From contig JAKUHH010000167.1 of assembly GCA_022701365.1 (NCBI GenBank), positions 124,001-188,000 of the forward strand: 64,000 nucleotides of DNA. The letters run 5' to 3'. The notes beneath the pieces were generated by a model that was given only the letters and a program-made list of their open reading frames with translations, did no database searches and was not told the origin of the DNA. The stretch comes from Mycocentrospora acerina. Lineage: Eukaryota > Ascomycota > Dothideomycetes > Pleosporales. The stretch's first letter is position 1. The number at the start of each line of letters is the position of its first letter. This document shows positions 46,354-58,580 of this stretch, piece by piece. The translations under genes were made by a program, and so were the position numbers.

Positions 46354-48370
46354 CTACACACATGTTAGCATACACCGCCACATAAGCCTCGAGAAACAAA
46401 GAGATTTACTGTTGATAAATGTCGGGACTTCGATCCATGCCATCTTCTTGCTCTTCTGCCTGACTACTGGGATGGGTTCGCCTCCACCAATCCAACCTGA
46501 GTGCATGTCGAAGTTTTGCCCGCCAAAGCTAAAGCCAGGTGCGAGATCCAAACCAAGGGTCTGGTCAAATGACGTATCCGTGTTTGCAGCTTTTGTGTAA
46601 CTGTTCGGGTAAGCCGGTAATGCAGCAGTCCCATAAGGCATGTCCAGTCCAAATGGCGGCGCTTCCATGGGCAGATTTAACGCGGAATTGTGTTGATGAC
46701 CGAGAGATCCCGTCGCGGTAGATACCTGACTGAGAGGAGGTGAGTTACTGCTCCTTCCGTAGGAGTGTGAAGAATCAGAGCTTGAACCATAGTCGAACGA
46801 CTCGTCCTCCTCATCAACCCAGCATTCCGCAAACGAGCTTGAGGGATCAATTTTGCATCCCCAGTGTTCTTCGAGGTAGCCCTGTACATCGTATGCGTCA
46901 AACCATTCGCCCTCAAAACCGGTGAGGTCCATTCCATCAATTTCCTGCCATTGGCCATCTGCTACACTCTCCACTCTTACCATTCGCTTCTCCACAGGTC
47001 CAATCTGGCGGATAGTCCAACTATTCCTTTCAGAAATGATGTTTCCGGCAGAGTCGCGGCGTGGGTAGTGTGTTCCTGCGCCGCCAAGATGAAGAAACGG
47101 TGCTTCCCACCAGTCCAGCTCTTCGTTAATGCTGCGAGACAAAAGATCTTTAAATCGTGTGCGCAGGACCTCCAAGTCGAAAAAATACAAGGAGAGTTTG
47201 AACACGTGATTCAACGCCTTGGGACGGATCTGGCCTTCGTATGTTAGTAAACGAAACGCGCTCTCTAATGTAGCGCGTAATAGCTGTCTTGCAAAGGATG
47301 TTTCTCCATACGCGTGCGATTTAATCGGAGCAAGAGTCCTGGTAGCTAGAGGACTTGGTGCCATTTGCATAGGAGGCGTCTTAAGCTGGAGAGGAGGCGT
47401 TTTTGGTGACGAGATTGCAACGGGATACTGATATGGAGTGGGCGGCGCATAGTACGCTTTTGGAGGACTGAGAACGTCTATGATACTAAATTGGGAGTGC
47501 TGCGGCTGATTTGTTGCGGACTGAGCTGACTGCTGATACTGTGTTAACTGTACGTGCATTGGCTGGTCGGCTGCATCGCCAACAGTGAGCTGGCGGCGAC
47601 GAACAAGATCGGACTGCTCATGTTCATTTGCTGAATTGCGGTATGAGTTGGAGAATTGCTGTAGATGATCATCAGATTGAAGGTTTTGTGATATGGCGTG
47701 CTTCGGTGGTGATGGTGCTGTGGGAACCGAATAGCCCCATCCTATGTCGGCACGCTCATCTTGCACCGGGACATGACTGTGAACCTCTGTCCGTAGGCCC
47801 TGCAGATCATGAACTCTTTCTAGTGTAGTCTCGGTTTGGTCTTCTTCCGCGCCTTCATTAAAGCTCTCGGTAGCGGTCTTCCCCAGATTCGTGAATGTCT
47901 CAGAGACTTGGTTGAACTCTAGTAAAAGAGCGGGATTCACCTGCAATATACCTGACTTCCGCACGGATTCATTCAAATTTCCAAAGGTTTTGTTCATGTG
48001 TTGAACGATGGCATGGAGCTGCGTGGTCTGTTGCTGTAGCGACGCAATCGTCGTCTCTTTGCGCTGGCGATACGCTCGCTGTGCGAGACGGATCTGGGTT
48101 CTTCTTCGCTATGGCACGAATCAGCTGCATTGCATACGGTTGTCATCGAGGCAGCGATGCTGCGGCAAAGTCGCAAGTTGCAAAGTCGCATAGTGCCCAC
48201 TTCAACACAGGGTACGTGGATCGATCACTCACATCAGCAGCAGTCGCGTCCTGAGCATCCACTCTAGGTCTCCCCCTCGTCTTCTTCTCGACCACAGTCT
48301 CATTCTTGCTATCATCCGTCCTTGAACGTTTTCGCGGCCTTGCCTGTGCCTCCGACTCGGAACTTGTCAT
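46354..48370 (-). CDS. bZIP transcription factor
   Basis: Two exons (48233-48370 and 46354-48108) encode 630 residues. Exon 1 has an N-terminal basic region (RPRKRSRTDDSKN and KKTRGRPRVDAQ). The DNA-binding part sits just after the splice junction: RRRTQIRLAQRAYRQRKE, with the fungal N-x7-R-like signature in the form QRAYRQRK. A short leucine-zipper-like stretch follows (TIASLQQQTTQLHAIVQH). The rest is a long regulatory region with proline- and glutamine-rich segments and a conserved-looking helical block, SFARQLLRATLESAFRLLTY. It is presumably nuclear. The target genes cannot be read from the sequence. The last roughly 25 residues after KKMAWIEVPTF may be an unspliced intron remnant, so the exact C-terminus is uncertain. 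Confidence 0.85.
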
Positions 48371-49700
48371 GGTGCCCAAGAGTCGTCGTCACTCTGACCT
48401 GCGGCGATGAACGGCGCCGGAGCCAATGGCCAGCTTTCGCCAAAAAATCTCCGGACTGCGAGTCGCGGCGCCTAGGAAAATCACTCTTTACACCTCTAAT
48501 CCTCGTGGCATCGCTCGCACACAGTTGATAAGACGGGTGATGGTGGAACGAAGCCTAGGCAACGCAGACAAAAGCAACCGTAGTCCTGACTAAGCTCTCC
48601 TAAGACGAACAATCGCTAGGGGGAGAATAAGAGCGGATTCTAACAATGAAGCGGCGACGTTACACAGCACATACGCCCCCGCAAGATTACCAAGGCCGAG
48701 TTAATGCCGTTAGACAAGCCGTGAGATGCGCCGAGGATTTGTTGAGGGTGTTTATTGTGTGAACAAGACGTTGCGCAGTTACATGCATATGTTGCGACAG
48801 TAATGGCATGGAGTTTGGCGATGTCGAATTACCGTGGTGCAGATCTGGACAGGCGATTGAGGAGGCCAGAATGCTTATGCATATGGTATACGCCGGGGGG
48901 CTCATCCGGAGGTGAGCGCTAACGAGATGATCAGCTCCACCGCCATGCTTCTCATGGGTAAGATCTTCGATCCCGAAAGACGTTTAAACTGGATCGTCAT
49001 CCAACATTTCAAATCAACGCTTTGCTTTGCATTACAGTAGTGGCATAGACCTAGTAAGAAACGACGTGCAGCGCGGCGAATTGCCTATCAGTTGTCTCTG
49101 CCGAGCATGACTACGACATGAATCTCTGAGGGGATGTGTATGAATTTTGTGTGGGTTTATTGCCGTAAGACACCCACTCTGGCGTGTGCGACGCACTACC
49201 TTCACACTTTAACAATTAGCCGCAGGATTCAAGAACCAAGATTATCGGCGCCGATGGGCGACCGAGGACTTGGCAAAAGTAACCTCCTCACCGCTTGCCC
49301 AAAAAGAGCATAGAAGGGGAGTAACCCAATCAAAGTGTAAGCTTTTCCTTCTCTTACCGTTTCTCCTTGTATGGGGTAAGAGTAGCTCTGGATTGCCCAC
49401 TGGCGTTGACAGGAAGCGGTATATGGATAGAGCTAGCTCTATCCTGGAAATTACTCCGTCAAACTTTTAATTTACTTCCCACGTCTATTTTCTTACAAAC
49501 AGCAAAGAGCCTTTTCCTTTCATGCTAGTCATCAATGTGTTCCTTTCCAACCTTGCAATTATCCATATAATTTACGCGAATACGTTTTCTCCATCTTCGT
49601 CCTGAAAGGCTTAGTAATAGAAAGCTCACAATCTTCTACCCCGTCAGTTTTGTTACCTTTTTGCACAAGCTAAGAACAACTATTTCACTATAACGGTTTT

Positions 49701-49762
49701 TGTCGCGTAGAGTATATCAATCTACTAGCCTCATAGCTAGAGATCAACTGGTTTTTGGCTGT
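49701..49762 (+). repeat. 62-base dispersed repeat, copy 2
   Basis: Gap-free partner of 4209-4270, same orientation, about 81% identical, with most differences being transitions. Best conserved are the first 21 bases and the last 22 (GATCAACTGGTTTTTGGCTG). Confidence 0.55.
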
Positions 49763-51484
49763 GAAAATTTTGTATTCTAACAACATCTGATAGCTCTAAA
49801 CTTTGCTTTTACTGAGAGTTACCACGTTGCTACTAACGAGCATTGCACTATTGTCTAGGGCCCTGTAGTTGCGACAGTAGTGTACATAAAACGTTGATGA
49901 TATTATACGCGTAGTACCCATCATAACTTTGAAGGAGTCGCAACAGAGTTAAGAATTCTAGAGTGCTGTCATGTAGGAGCACACATAGGTTATGGCTCAA
50001 ACCCTCGTGCTTGTATCGGATAGTATTCCTGCCCCAGACGATCGAGATTAATTGTTCTCCTCTACTCTTCGTTCCATTTTCAGACTCTACTGTAGTAAAA
50101 TAGTCGTGAGCTATATGGGAATGGTTACGGGTGGCATTGTGTACTATCTGGGTCCATCATCTCTCCTCTATGTACATGTCAAGCAACGTCTGTATATAGT
50201 AAGCCATTTTTCTGAGATACTATAAGAATAGTGCGCGTTGTATGTCGAGTCCTCAGTGAAGATGTATAATCTTTCAGATCGTTGTAGACTGCTAAGAAAG
50301 CCTTATAAAGACATAGATTCACGTTCGTGCCAACAAGCGATGCTTTCAGAGCCATTAATAGTGGCGCAAGGATATAAATCGATGGCTCCTCACACAGCAC
50401 TTGTCTCCTGTTACGCAATTTGTGTATTCTTGAAATTATCTATCAGCTACTGGAAAAGTTCTGCAACTTCTTGATTGGCCACTGGGCGCTGCGATTGTAC
50501 CAGGGTATGTTACGAATGGATGTAAGACGAGGATTGGCCAGTGTCCGTGAAAGAACCTGCTTATGTGAAAAATATGCTCGCTTGTCTATTTCTAAGGCGG
50601 AGATGAGTCTGTTACCAGTATGATACCAGCACATGGCTTCGATTAAAGAGATTATCATTTCACGTGTCACAACGTTGTAATCAGGGTGAGAAATAATCGC
50701 AAGACTGCGTAGAACGCAGGGACATAGGCAGCAGACAAGTGCGATGACTGATTTCCTGTCTCAGCCATTTAAACCTCCATTCAGTTTTGTGAATTTCCGT
50801 TCAATAATTCAAACCTATCGGAATAATTTTCAAGTTTACTACTAACCAAGACTGCTTCGTTCTTTCTAACGTTAGCATCTTCATTTGCTTTAACAACTTC
50901 TATACAAGGAGACATACATAGAGCTGATTCTCAAGAACCGCAAGAACTTGCCCACGCATTTATCCATACCTGCAGGCTTCCAGCCACTACTCAGCTACTG
51001 ATTCCAACGCATGATATCAAAAATGTGACCATCCACCACGTAAAAATCTAATTTTGAAAAAATCCTGACCCCAAAATGCGAAGAGAGCATTGGCTACGTG
51101 AATGATATTATCTCCACTTTTGATAGGCTCGTACGTCTATGTAAGTGTAGAGCACACTTCTCAGCGTCCTTGAGACCTAACAGCATGCGTTTTCAAAAAA
51201 CAAGTCGGTGAAAACCCTCGGCCATTCTCAGCATGAGCCTCATCACAATGATATCGTTTTCAATAATATACGATTCAGATTTTGGCGATCAAGGGATCCC
51301 CCGTCGTGCGCTTAAAATCGAGGACTTAGAATTGGACACCGGAGCTGAGGAGGAACCATAAAAACCAATTCCATACATTCTAACTTTACACAAGACTTCA
51401 AAATGTACATGCGCAAAATGTAATAAAGTATTTTGGAGTATAGCCACGCAGTCCTCTATCCGAAGTGGATAGCAGTGACCAGAG

Positions 51485-51602
51485 TGTCAGGAAGTAGTTC
51501 AACCTGAGGATATGTACTGTTCTATTCCAGGATCTATCAGATGATAGATCATAGTACCTCTTTGGCTGGCATGGCACAGTGGGATAGAGCCTTGTCCTGA
51601 CA
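51485..51602 (-). mobile_element. 118-base solo-LTR-like element, copy B
   Basis: Begins TGTCAGGA and ends TCCTGACA, and is flanked immediately on both sides by CAGAG, a clean 5-base target duplication outside any microsatellite. It is the reverse complement of copy A at 32100-32217, with equal length and 7 substitutions (about 94%). No internal retrotransposon sequence adjoins it, so it would be a solo LTR of an element family whose coding copies are elsewhere in the genome. Confidence 0.8.
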
Positions 51603-52671
51603 CAGAGTGTGCACACGCGCATGCAGGTCAAGGGCGATATTGGAAATGAAAGTCCAGACGCTGCAACGAGAGACTCCATTTGACACCAATTTTTTCATTA
51701 GGAACTGCACAGCTCATTGCTAAAGGCTCCAGGCTTGACAGCCTCCAATTATCGGAGCTGTTGACACGACCCCGACCACGGTAGCACGCAAAGATATTCT
51801 TTCTCAATATTCCGAGTTGACTCAAGATATGGGGATCCGGCCAAATTCTATACACCATTTCCCACTTAATTACCTTTGCTGAAAAATCCAGTGAGAACAT
51901 TGTCGACCCGCCTAACGCAAAGATGGTTTACTACAGGACCAAGAGATACCTGAGAAAGTATCGTCCGACGAGAAATAAACGAACTTACACAATTTTACGC
52001 ATTAAGTCCAAGCCACGTAAAACCCCCGAATCGCAACTTTGAGAATCCTATCTCTCACAGTGCTTAAGATTGCGATGGTTAAATCGAAATCTTTCAACAT
52101 GCATTGCCTTCTGTAAACATTGTCTAATCGGTCAGAGGCTGCTTTTTGGCGCTATACACTTCAATCTCAGCCAAGCATCGAGGAATAGACGAAAGTGATC
52201 GAGGTCATGGATATGGAAGTAGAAAGCCTTGCAAAAGAAATGACGGCGAACTTGCAAACAATCAGTGGACAACTGGAAAAGATGAGTGGGACATTTACTC
52301 AAAAATTGGCATGAGAGGAAGAGAGATAGTAGGTTAGTCTCATAGTTGGTGCCTAGAAAGCTTTGCATCAGTAAAAATACTTGAGTTCTAGCTCGTTCGT
52401 CTGCTCTCACAGATCGTTGTAATACACGAAGTGATTGCTTTGGATCACATGAAGTTATTCCATACATGGGATCCATTGGAACCGCAATTTTACCATCATC
52501 AAGCAAACTTTCCTCATTTCAGTGATTCTTGTAGTTGCTTCGTTCTCTGGCTTACGACGAGAGCAGTCGAACAATTGGCGATAGTTACGCAGTGCACGAA
52601 CCCTCAGAATTCTACAGATCTGGCTTATCAAGAGTCCAATGGATCAAAACTTCGATTGGTATTGTCAACTT

Positions 52672-54195
52672 TTAAATCTCCCATTTTGGCTTTGGTTGGC
52701 TCTTAATTTGCGTGTATGGGCGCATTTCATTCTGCACCGCCGTATTTAGTGGATCCTGTCCTACGGAATACTGCACCTTTGCATTCGAACCCAACCCCAG
52801 TGTAAGCTCCTCTGTTGACGCACTATTGCTCTTCACAGTAGCGTTAGTCTTGGTGTGCTCGAGCTCGTATGCGAATCCGTGGTCGTCGACATGTTCTTCG
52901 ACAACTTCAACCTCGTAACGGACCAAAATCGCTGAGAGAGATTGATCAATGATGGGCCAGAATATGGGCATCGAGGCGCAGATAATGGCGAGGTGGATTT
53001 CGATACTGGAGAGGATCACGTAGATGGGTGTGAGCCATGTTGGATCGGGATACGGGCGCATACCGGCGCCGTTGACGACGATAGAATACAAACGCCAAGC
53101 TGAGGTGACAACGACACTAGTGGTGGGTTAATACCACTCTTTGGATGTCGAACTGACGGGTTGACCTCTCGAATAATGAATGACGAGGCTTGTACTTACG
53201 TGGCGCCACATATGAAAACACCTGCCATTGCTAGGAAGGTCTTCATCTTTAGATTTGGCGTGGTGAATAGTACTAGTGGTACCATGAAAATAGCGAGATC
53301 GAGACACATGTTTGTGGCGGCGTGAACTTCAAAAATAGTAATGTACCCGCGGATACCATCAGCACCAAATCCAAAGCCGTAGCACTTAGTTTTGACGCTA
53401 GGATCCCAGAATCCTCTCGGTGGAAGACATTCAAACCAGCCTACGAACATGAATGCGCACCCCCAGAGAACAGTGACTCCCATGAGGCCAAGACAGACCC
53501 GCCGCATGATGCCAGCCTTGACTAGATGTACATGCAAAGTCAGCTTGCATTCAAACAAAGCCGTTTCATGGTGAGTCCCTTACAAATGCGAAGATACTGT
53601 AGGATTAACGAGATCTTGATGAATGTAGCTGCAGTAATGTACATGTTGTTTGCGACATAGGTAGTCTACCCAAGTGAGCGGAATGAACATTCAAGGGGAG
53701 GCTCTACATACGCGTAGGTAATCCGATATTTGATCAGTAGACATGTAAAGCATGTGATGACCTAGCCCATGAAGTGTTGCTATAAGGAATCATTAATATA
53801 TGTTGCTAAAATAATGAGAACAAAAACTCACATATGCAAGCGTGAGTCGTTCCCACAGTTCCAGATATCTGTATCACGGGAATAAGTACATGTCAAGAGT
53901 TGATATACTGGCTCATTGATATGTTTACGTACGGCCGAAAGAAACAAAAAGACATCATCGAAGCCTGGCTCTCGAATCACAAATAAACGAACATACAGTC
54001 GGAATCCGGCTGCTAGAAGAGCAAGGACCTAGATTCAAGGTCAGTTTTGAGCGCGAGAGTCACCGCAGATATTACCAAGAAGGTGAGGGTTGTTCCACAT
54101 ATTGTTCCTCTCTGGTTGGAAAGCGGTAGCTTTTCATTTGGATCTGGTGGGTTCTTGAGCATCAGAACTATGAGATCTCCCCATCGATCGCCCAT
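52672..54195 (-). CDS. Rhodopsin-like fungal integral membrane protein (PTH11/SAT4 type)
   Basis: A gene of at least seven exons. Exon 1 (54076-54195) begins MGDRWGDLIVLMLKNP. Later exons give VLALLAAGFRLYVRLFVI, REPGFDDVFLFLSA, HGLGHHMLYMSTDQISDYLR, TYVANNMYITAATFIKISL and LILQYLRIF. These are followed by CLPPRGFWDP, FEVHAATNMCLDLAIFMVP and VTSAWRLYSIV. This order, with the G-LG-H motif and the WDP block, is that of the seven-helix fungal rhodopsin-domain proteins, of which PTH11 of the rice blast fungus is the founder for surface sensing. Most family members have no known ligand. The C-terminal cytosolic tail of about 100 residues is charged and ends KSQPKPKWEI. The family is clear; the exact boundaries of the short middle exons are my best fit. 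Confidence 0.82.
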
Positions 54196-55437
54196 TGTGC
54201 TGAAATTCGCGTGGGAAAAATAAAAAAGATGAAAGAATTCAGAGATGGATGTGGCTCCGAGAGCTGGTAGCGGTTTCGAATGCCCTTTAGCCTAGCGACC
54301 AGAACACTGGGCAGTTGGGATGTATCGTTTAAGACGTTCTGCTGTTGGCACACGACTCAAGACGAACGCCGGCCCGTACAAATCACGTCTGTGCAATTAG
54401 TCGTAAAGAAATTGATTCCATGCGCTCTAGAAGCGTAAACAGCAACGGTGGGCAGACCAACGGTTTGAGGCTTGGTGCTAAAAGTACGAGGCACTCTTTA
54501 GCGGCTGCAATGTGATCCCCTCGATGATGTAGTCCTTGGTTGTTTAGGTTGTGCCGTGCCACACCTGACTCTTGTGCAAGTGAATATGTAATTTTTGTCG
54601 GCACCGCCGATTAAACTATCAACATACATCCGCGGAAATCGCATTTCTGAGGCGTCTTGGCGAGGGCAATTGCATAATCGTTTACAATGGCTGGACTTTG
54701 ATTAGAACATGTGTATTAACGAGCTCTCCAGAATAGCTTGATATTTGAAGTTTAGTACCCTCCGCGGGTATTTGAGAAACGATTAACCAGAGAACCAAAC
54801 CAGCGAGTCAGTGATGGAATTTGTGATTATTGTACAGGTGGACCTCGTTTCCACCGAGATGTGGATTTTTTCACGCGCGGGAAATTAACAGAAAAGTCCA
54901 GCAACAATCTGAGAGCGGCGACTTTTTTTGTGCCTGCAATCGGCTCATTTCATAGAATTCTGCCAAGATGCAAACTGGCCAGCCAGCCAATCACCCAATT
55001 TGGATCAGACGTCCGTGTATACGTGTGCATGCAGGGGTCCCCAGAATAGTCAAAACTCTGTTCTGAGCTGTTGATAGCTACGCCACGTTTTTACGAAGAC
55101 GCCATGTTTTGGTGATGCACCGACGTTCTTCTCGATTTCTATACCAACATCTTAGTATCAAGCAGCGTCTGGCACAGCTTCGTCGTTTGCATTCTGTGAA
55201 GGGGCTACCGCGGTGCAAGCTGGCTAAAGAAGAAAGAGACAGGAAACGGGGTTATTATCGCTATTCAGAGAATCAATCTATGATTTGACAAGTGAAAGGT
55301 ACATGCCTCCACATTTTGTTGGTAGTGCAGCCGAGAGCCAATCCACATTCTCCTGCCTGCACGTTCTAACGGCAGATATAATTGCTGATCAGTCGGGAAT
55401 CTATAGTGCGAATCTCCCCGTATCTTCCTTATTCAAG
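54196..55437. other. Divergent intergenic region
   Basis: About 1.2 kb between the rhodopsin-like gene and the F-box gene, with both promoters. Nothing else recognised. The frame of the F-box gene is open from 55285, but the stretch before 55438 does not look conserved. Confidence 0.4.
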
Positions 55438-56172
55438 ATGGCCCTCCTTATTATCCCTGCGGAGCTCAAACTAGCAATCGCAGATTTTCTCGAACCTCGA
55501 TATAAGTTTCGCCTCGCGTCTACGTGCCGTGAGCTGCACCGTACTTTTGGGAGTGCTCTAGCGAGACATAAACGGCTTTGGCAGCAATACAGCCACATTG
55601 ACCCCAAGAGTTCTGGCCACTCGATCCAGGAGGTCGCAAACGATGTTGCCCTCAATCCTGAGCTCGCATACTACATTGAGACCTTGAATCTTCCCAAAGA
55701 TAGCGAGTATGTGCAGCCCGCAGATACAGATGCAACACGCAACCTTATCCGACACTATTTGAGTGTAATCCAGACACAACGCTCGCTATGGTACGACTTT
55801 GATGACTGGCGGGAGGCGTGGGTATACATAATCTTATACTCGCAGCGCTCGCGATTGCTGGGAAACTTCCTCGTAGCTACAGCACCGAACCTGCGCGTGC
55901 TACGGTTCGAACATGACCCTGACAGTATGAATACTATACTATACAACCTGGTCAGCAATATTGGCCGTAAAAACAGCGACTTGAAACAGGCTCCTCTGTT
56001 GCCTTTGCGCAACCTTAAGCAAGTAGAGATTCAGTGTGATTGCTGGTCGGAAGAGCAAGGCCGCAAGATCGATGTAGACGAGGAGTTGGCAGATTGGACA
56101 GATTGTTTTTCGATGTTGCCATCCATCCAAAACATCGAGGCAAGGACTCCGAATACAAATTTAATAGACTAG
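55438..56172 (+). CDS. F-box-like protein
   Basis: Single exon of 244 residues from the preferred start MALLIIPAELKLAIADFLEP. This opening is a textbook F-box: P-x-E-L-x3-I-x-D-x-L, then YKFRLASTCRELHRTFGSAL. F-box proteins couple substrates to Skp1-Cul1 ubiquitin ligases. The remainder has the leucine-rich pattern seen in fungal F-box proteins of unknown target (APNLRVLRFEH and LLPLRNLKQVEIQ). The frame is also open upstream to 55285 and would add 51 residues. The protein ends abruptly at NTNLID while a different frame stays open to 56381, so the 3' end may be truncated. Substrate unknown. Confidence 0.65.
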   Translation: MALLIIPAELKLAIADFLEPRYKFRLASTCRELHRTFGSALARHKRLWQQYSHIDPKSSGHSIQEVANDVALNPELAYYIETLNLPKDSEYVQPADTDATRNLIRHYLSVIQTQRSLWYDFDDWREAWVYIILYSQRSRLLGNFLVATAPNLRVLRFEHDPDSMNTILYNLVSNIGRKNSDLKQAPLLPLRNLKQVEIQCDCWSEEQGRKIDVDEELADWTDCFSMLPSIQNIEARTPNTNLID

Positions 56173-56389
56173 TGGCCCAAGTTTACGTACCTGACTTGCC
56201 GGGGCAAAAGACCGTAGTCATATATGTAGTCAACGCAATCGGCCCTCGACTGGCCTATATTTACCTTGATAATGCCCGGGATAAGGTACCTTTTAGGAGC
56301 TACTATCCCAACGATTGTGCACAATCGACAGCCCGGCGGCACTTACCCTGGACCCACCTTCCAAGGGTCGCTCTGGTATAATATACGTA

Positions 56390-57904
56390 TTATGGCTTTA
56401 GTTGCAGGACAAAGTTTGACACTTTTGAGAAACGCTGCGTATGCGCTACACCCTTCCATACACACTTACCCTCGAAATACGTACTTAGCACGCTCGCACC
56501 CTCAAACAACCCAATACTCAGATCCCTATCCACGACAAAAAGATTTGCTTTCTTCCTAACCTTGATACTTCTAAAACTCTCTCTCTCTCTACCCACCGCT
56601 TCAGCTCCACTTAGCATCATCAAACGACAGAGCATTTTTCCATCCTTCTCTTTCAGATCCCCACCCACAGTCTCTACAATCCCTGCCATAGCCGGGGAAA
56701 ATGAGGGATCTGACGTCGTGCCCCAATCCGACACAATCGTGAGATGAATATAGGCCTTGAGAGTTTTCGGATAATTCCAATCCATCAGCCCGTCCGTGAA
56801 CGACGTAATGGGGTGGACGAAGAGGTTAGCCGGGGACATCTCGGTGGTGATGTTGAGGGCATGAAAGTATTTGTAATCATCTGCATGTTCCGTATCAGGA
56901 CGTTTCTAGTATCGGAAGTGACCGTGTGTTCTGCAACGCACCATTATGCGTCCCACTGCAATGGGCAATCTCATGTCTCGGCCCGCGTGAATTCGTCTTT
57001 TTTACTTCCTTGAACGCATCGAGTGCGAGTCTTGTCGCTCCTTGGTCTGTGCAATGGATTTTAACCATCATGCCTCGCTCGTCATACTTTTTAACTGCGC
57101 CCTTCAAATTTTCTACGAGCAAATTTTTCTTCTCAAACCATCCATGCTCATCTAGAACACAATGCGTGAATAGCGGTGGAAAAGGCACGCCATCCAGGAC
57201 AATCTTCAAGAACCTCATGTCAGCATGCTTGCTCTTGAAAGCTTCGGCCTTGTCAAGAAAACTGTGAGGGGATTAACTGAACTTGAGTTCTAGCTTCGTT
57301 AATGCGTTTTCTCTCAGCTCGCCTGTCAGACTGCCATCCTGCCGCCTATAAAATTTTGCTCCCTGGATGTCCGCCTCATTTTCAATATCATACCCAGCCC
57401 TCCGCAATACCTCCTTGTTGGCCAATTTGGAATGTGTAGCGCCCCCAATGATAACGAAAGGTCGATCAGGGAACTTCTCATCCAAGTAATTTCGATCCGG
57501 AACCCTCCGTTGTTTTATATTGCCGCCATGGTCCAGTCTTGATATGCGTTTGCATACTCGCATCTGCAGCTACCTTCATGCACCTTGTCAATGATCTCCT
57601 GATGCGCTGAATCGAAACTTATGTTTTCGGCGCTCGTTATTACCACGGCTGAGGAAAGAAGGTGCGTATGAGCATCGTGGATGCCGGGCATGAAGAACTG
57701 TTCGTTCAACTTCACAGTGCCGATTTTTGAATGCTCTGCAACAAAACGTATCTGTGAGATACTACCAACATGAGTGAATATGTCATTGAGAGAAACGATG
57801 AAGCCAGAAGCCCATGATTTAGAATCATCCACAGTATAGACATGTTCATTGATGTAAGCAACGCTGTTCTCAGGCGAGATAGACAATAACGAAGTTGGAG
57901 ACAT
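56390..57904 (-). pseudogene. YtcJ-like amidohydrolase, apparently decayed
   Basis: The pieces of an Amidohydro_3/YtcJ metal-dependent hydrolase occur in order. First comes the N-terminal part from MSPTSLLSISPENSVAYINE with the metal motif PGIHDAHTHL. Then follow FPDRPFVIIGGATHSKLANK, DGSLTGELRENALTK, IVLDGVPFPPLFTHC, GMMVKIHCTDQGA and RHEIAHCSG. After an intron (about 56881-56936) come MSPANLFVHPITSF and the C-terminal RKKANLFVVDRDLSI. Two defects are seen. A frame change occurs between DWTMAA (about 57517) and the next block with no usable intron. Also, TKLELKFS runs into a stop at 57273 while the next block resumes almost at once in another frame, so the segment usually linking them seems deleted. 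The family deacylates N-substituted amino acids or similar amides. Confidence 0.65.
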
Positions 57905-58580
57905 TGTAATTTGTTCGATTCGCAGGGGCAATTCTAATCTGAGAGATTAATATCATATTAATGATCAGAAATTTCACGCTGTGTATGCAATGAGCGTCAA
58001 ATAACGATTGCGGTTTCATAGACTGTCCCATCACGAGTCTTGGTGAGCCCTCGCAGCGGAAAAATCCCACATAAACTAAAAAGTGGACGCAAACAGACCG
58101 CTTGTTTGGACTTGCGGCGTTTATCAAAGTCCCGTCATAGCCCTCGTGGAGCATTCAAGAGACTTTGGAAATGACTGACACCAAATTTTGACAGAAGAGA
58201 ATATGAGTTGAAGCGATTGCCAATACCAGTCTGATAAGTTGGTTCTACAAAACGGCTGCGACTTGAATGTTTTTGGAAAATATTCTTGGTGCCTGCTCTT
58301 GAGAGGGAATACCATTTTCCTTTTCTACCTAATTGTACCTGATAGCTCAATCCTGCCTTCTCCCTCATTGTCAGAGCGTCTTTGTTGTGTTCTTCGGTTT
58401 CAATGTGGGAGAATGGTTTGGCTGTGACGTGTTTCTGTTTGATGCAGATTGTTTCGTTGATCTAGTCCGAGACTTCAAACTTGATGTTGACCTGGTTGAC
58501 GACATGGGATTGACTCTTGTACTCATTACACTACCAGCACCACCCACGCTGAGTGCTGTTACGATTGGATTCGGACTATT
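57905..58580. other. Gap between amidohydrolase relic and phosphatase
   Basis: 676 bases, without a supported gene. Short frames at 58124-58427 on both strands lack motifs. Confidence 0.35.

Larger units (their letters stand above)
48371..52671. other. Gene-poor region with repeats
   Basis: 4.3 kb, AT-rich from about 49500. It contains the bZIP promoter, the second 62-base repeat (49701-49762) and the second LTR-like element (51485-51602). Two places have protein-like text in broken frames. Around 48646-48960 the frame starts MKRRRYTAHTPPQDYQGRV and switches. Around 52197-52310 there is a coiled-coil-like fragment, ESLAKEMTANLQTISGQLEK. Both may be remnants; neither can be called a gene. Confidence 0.5.

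Noticed and set aside
46354..46440. Treating the last 25 codons of the bZIP gene as certain.
   Set aside because: The end (NSKSLCFSRLMWRCMLTCV) may be unspliced sequence, so I flag it as uncertain and draw no conclusion from it.
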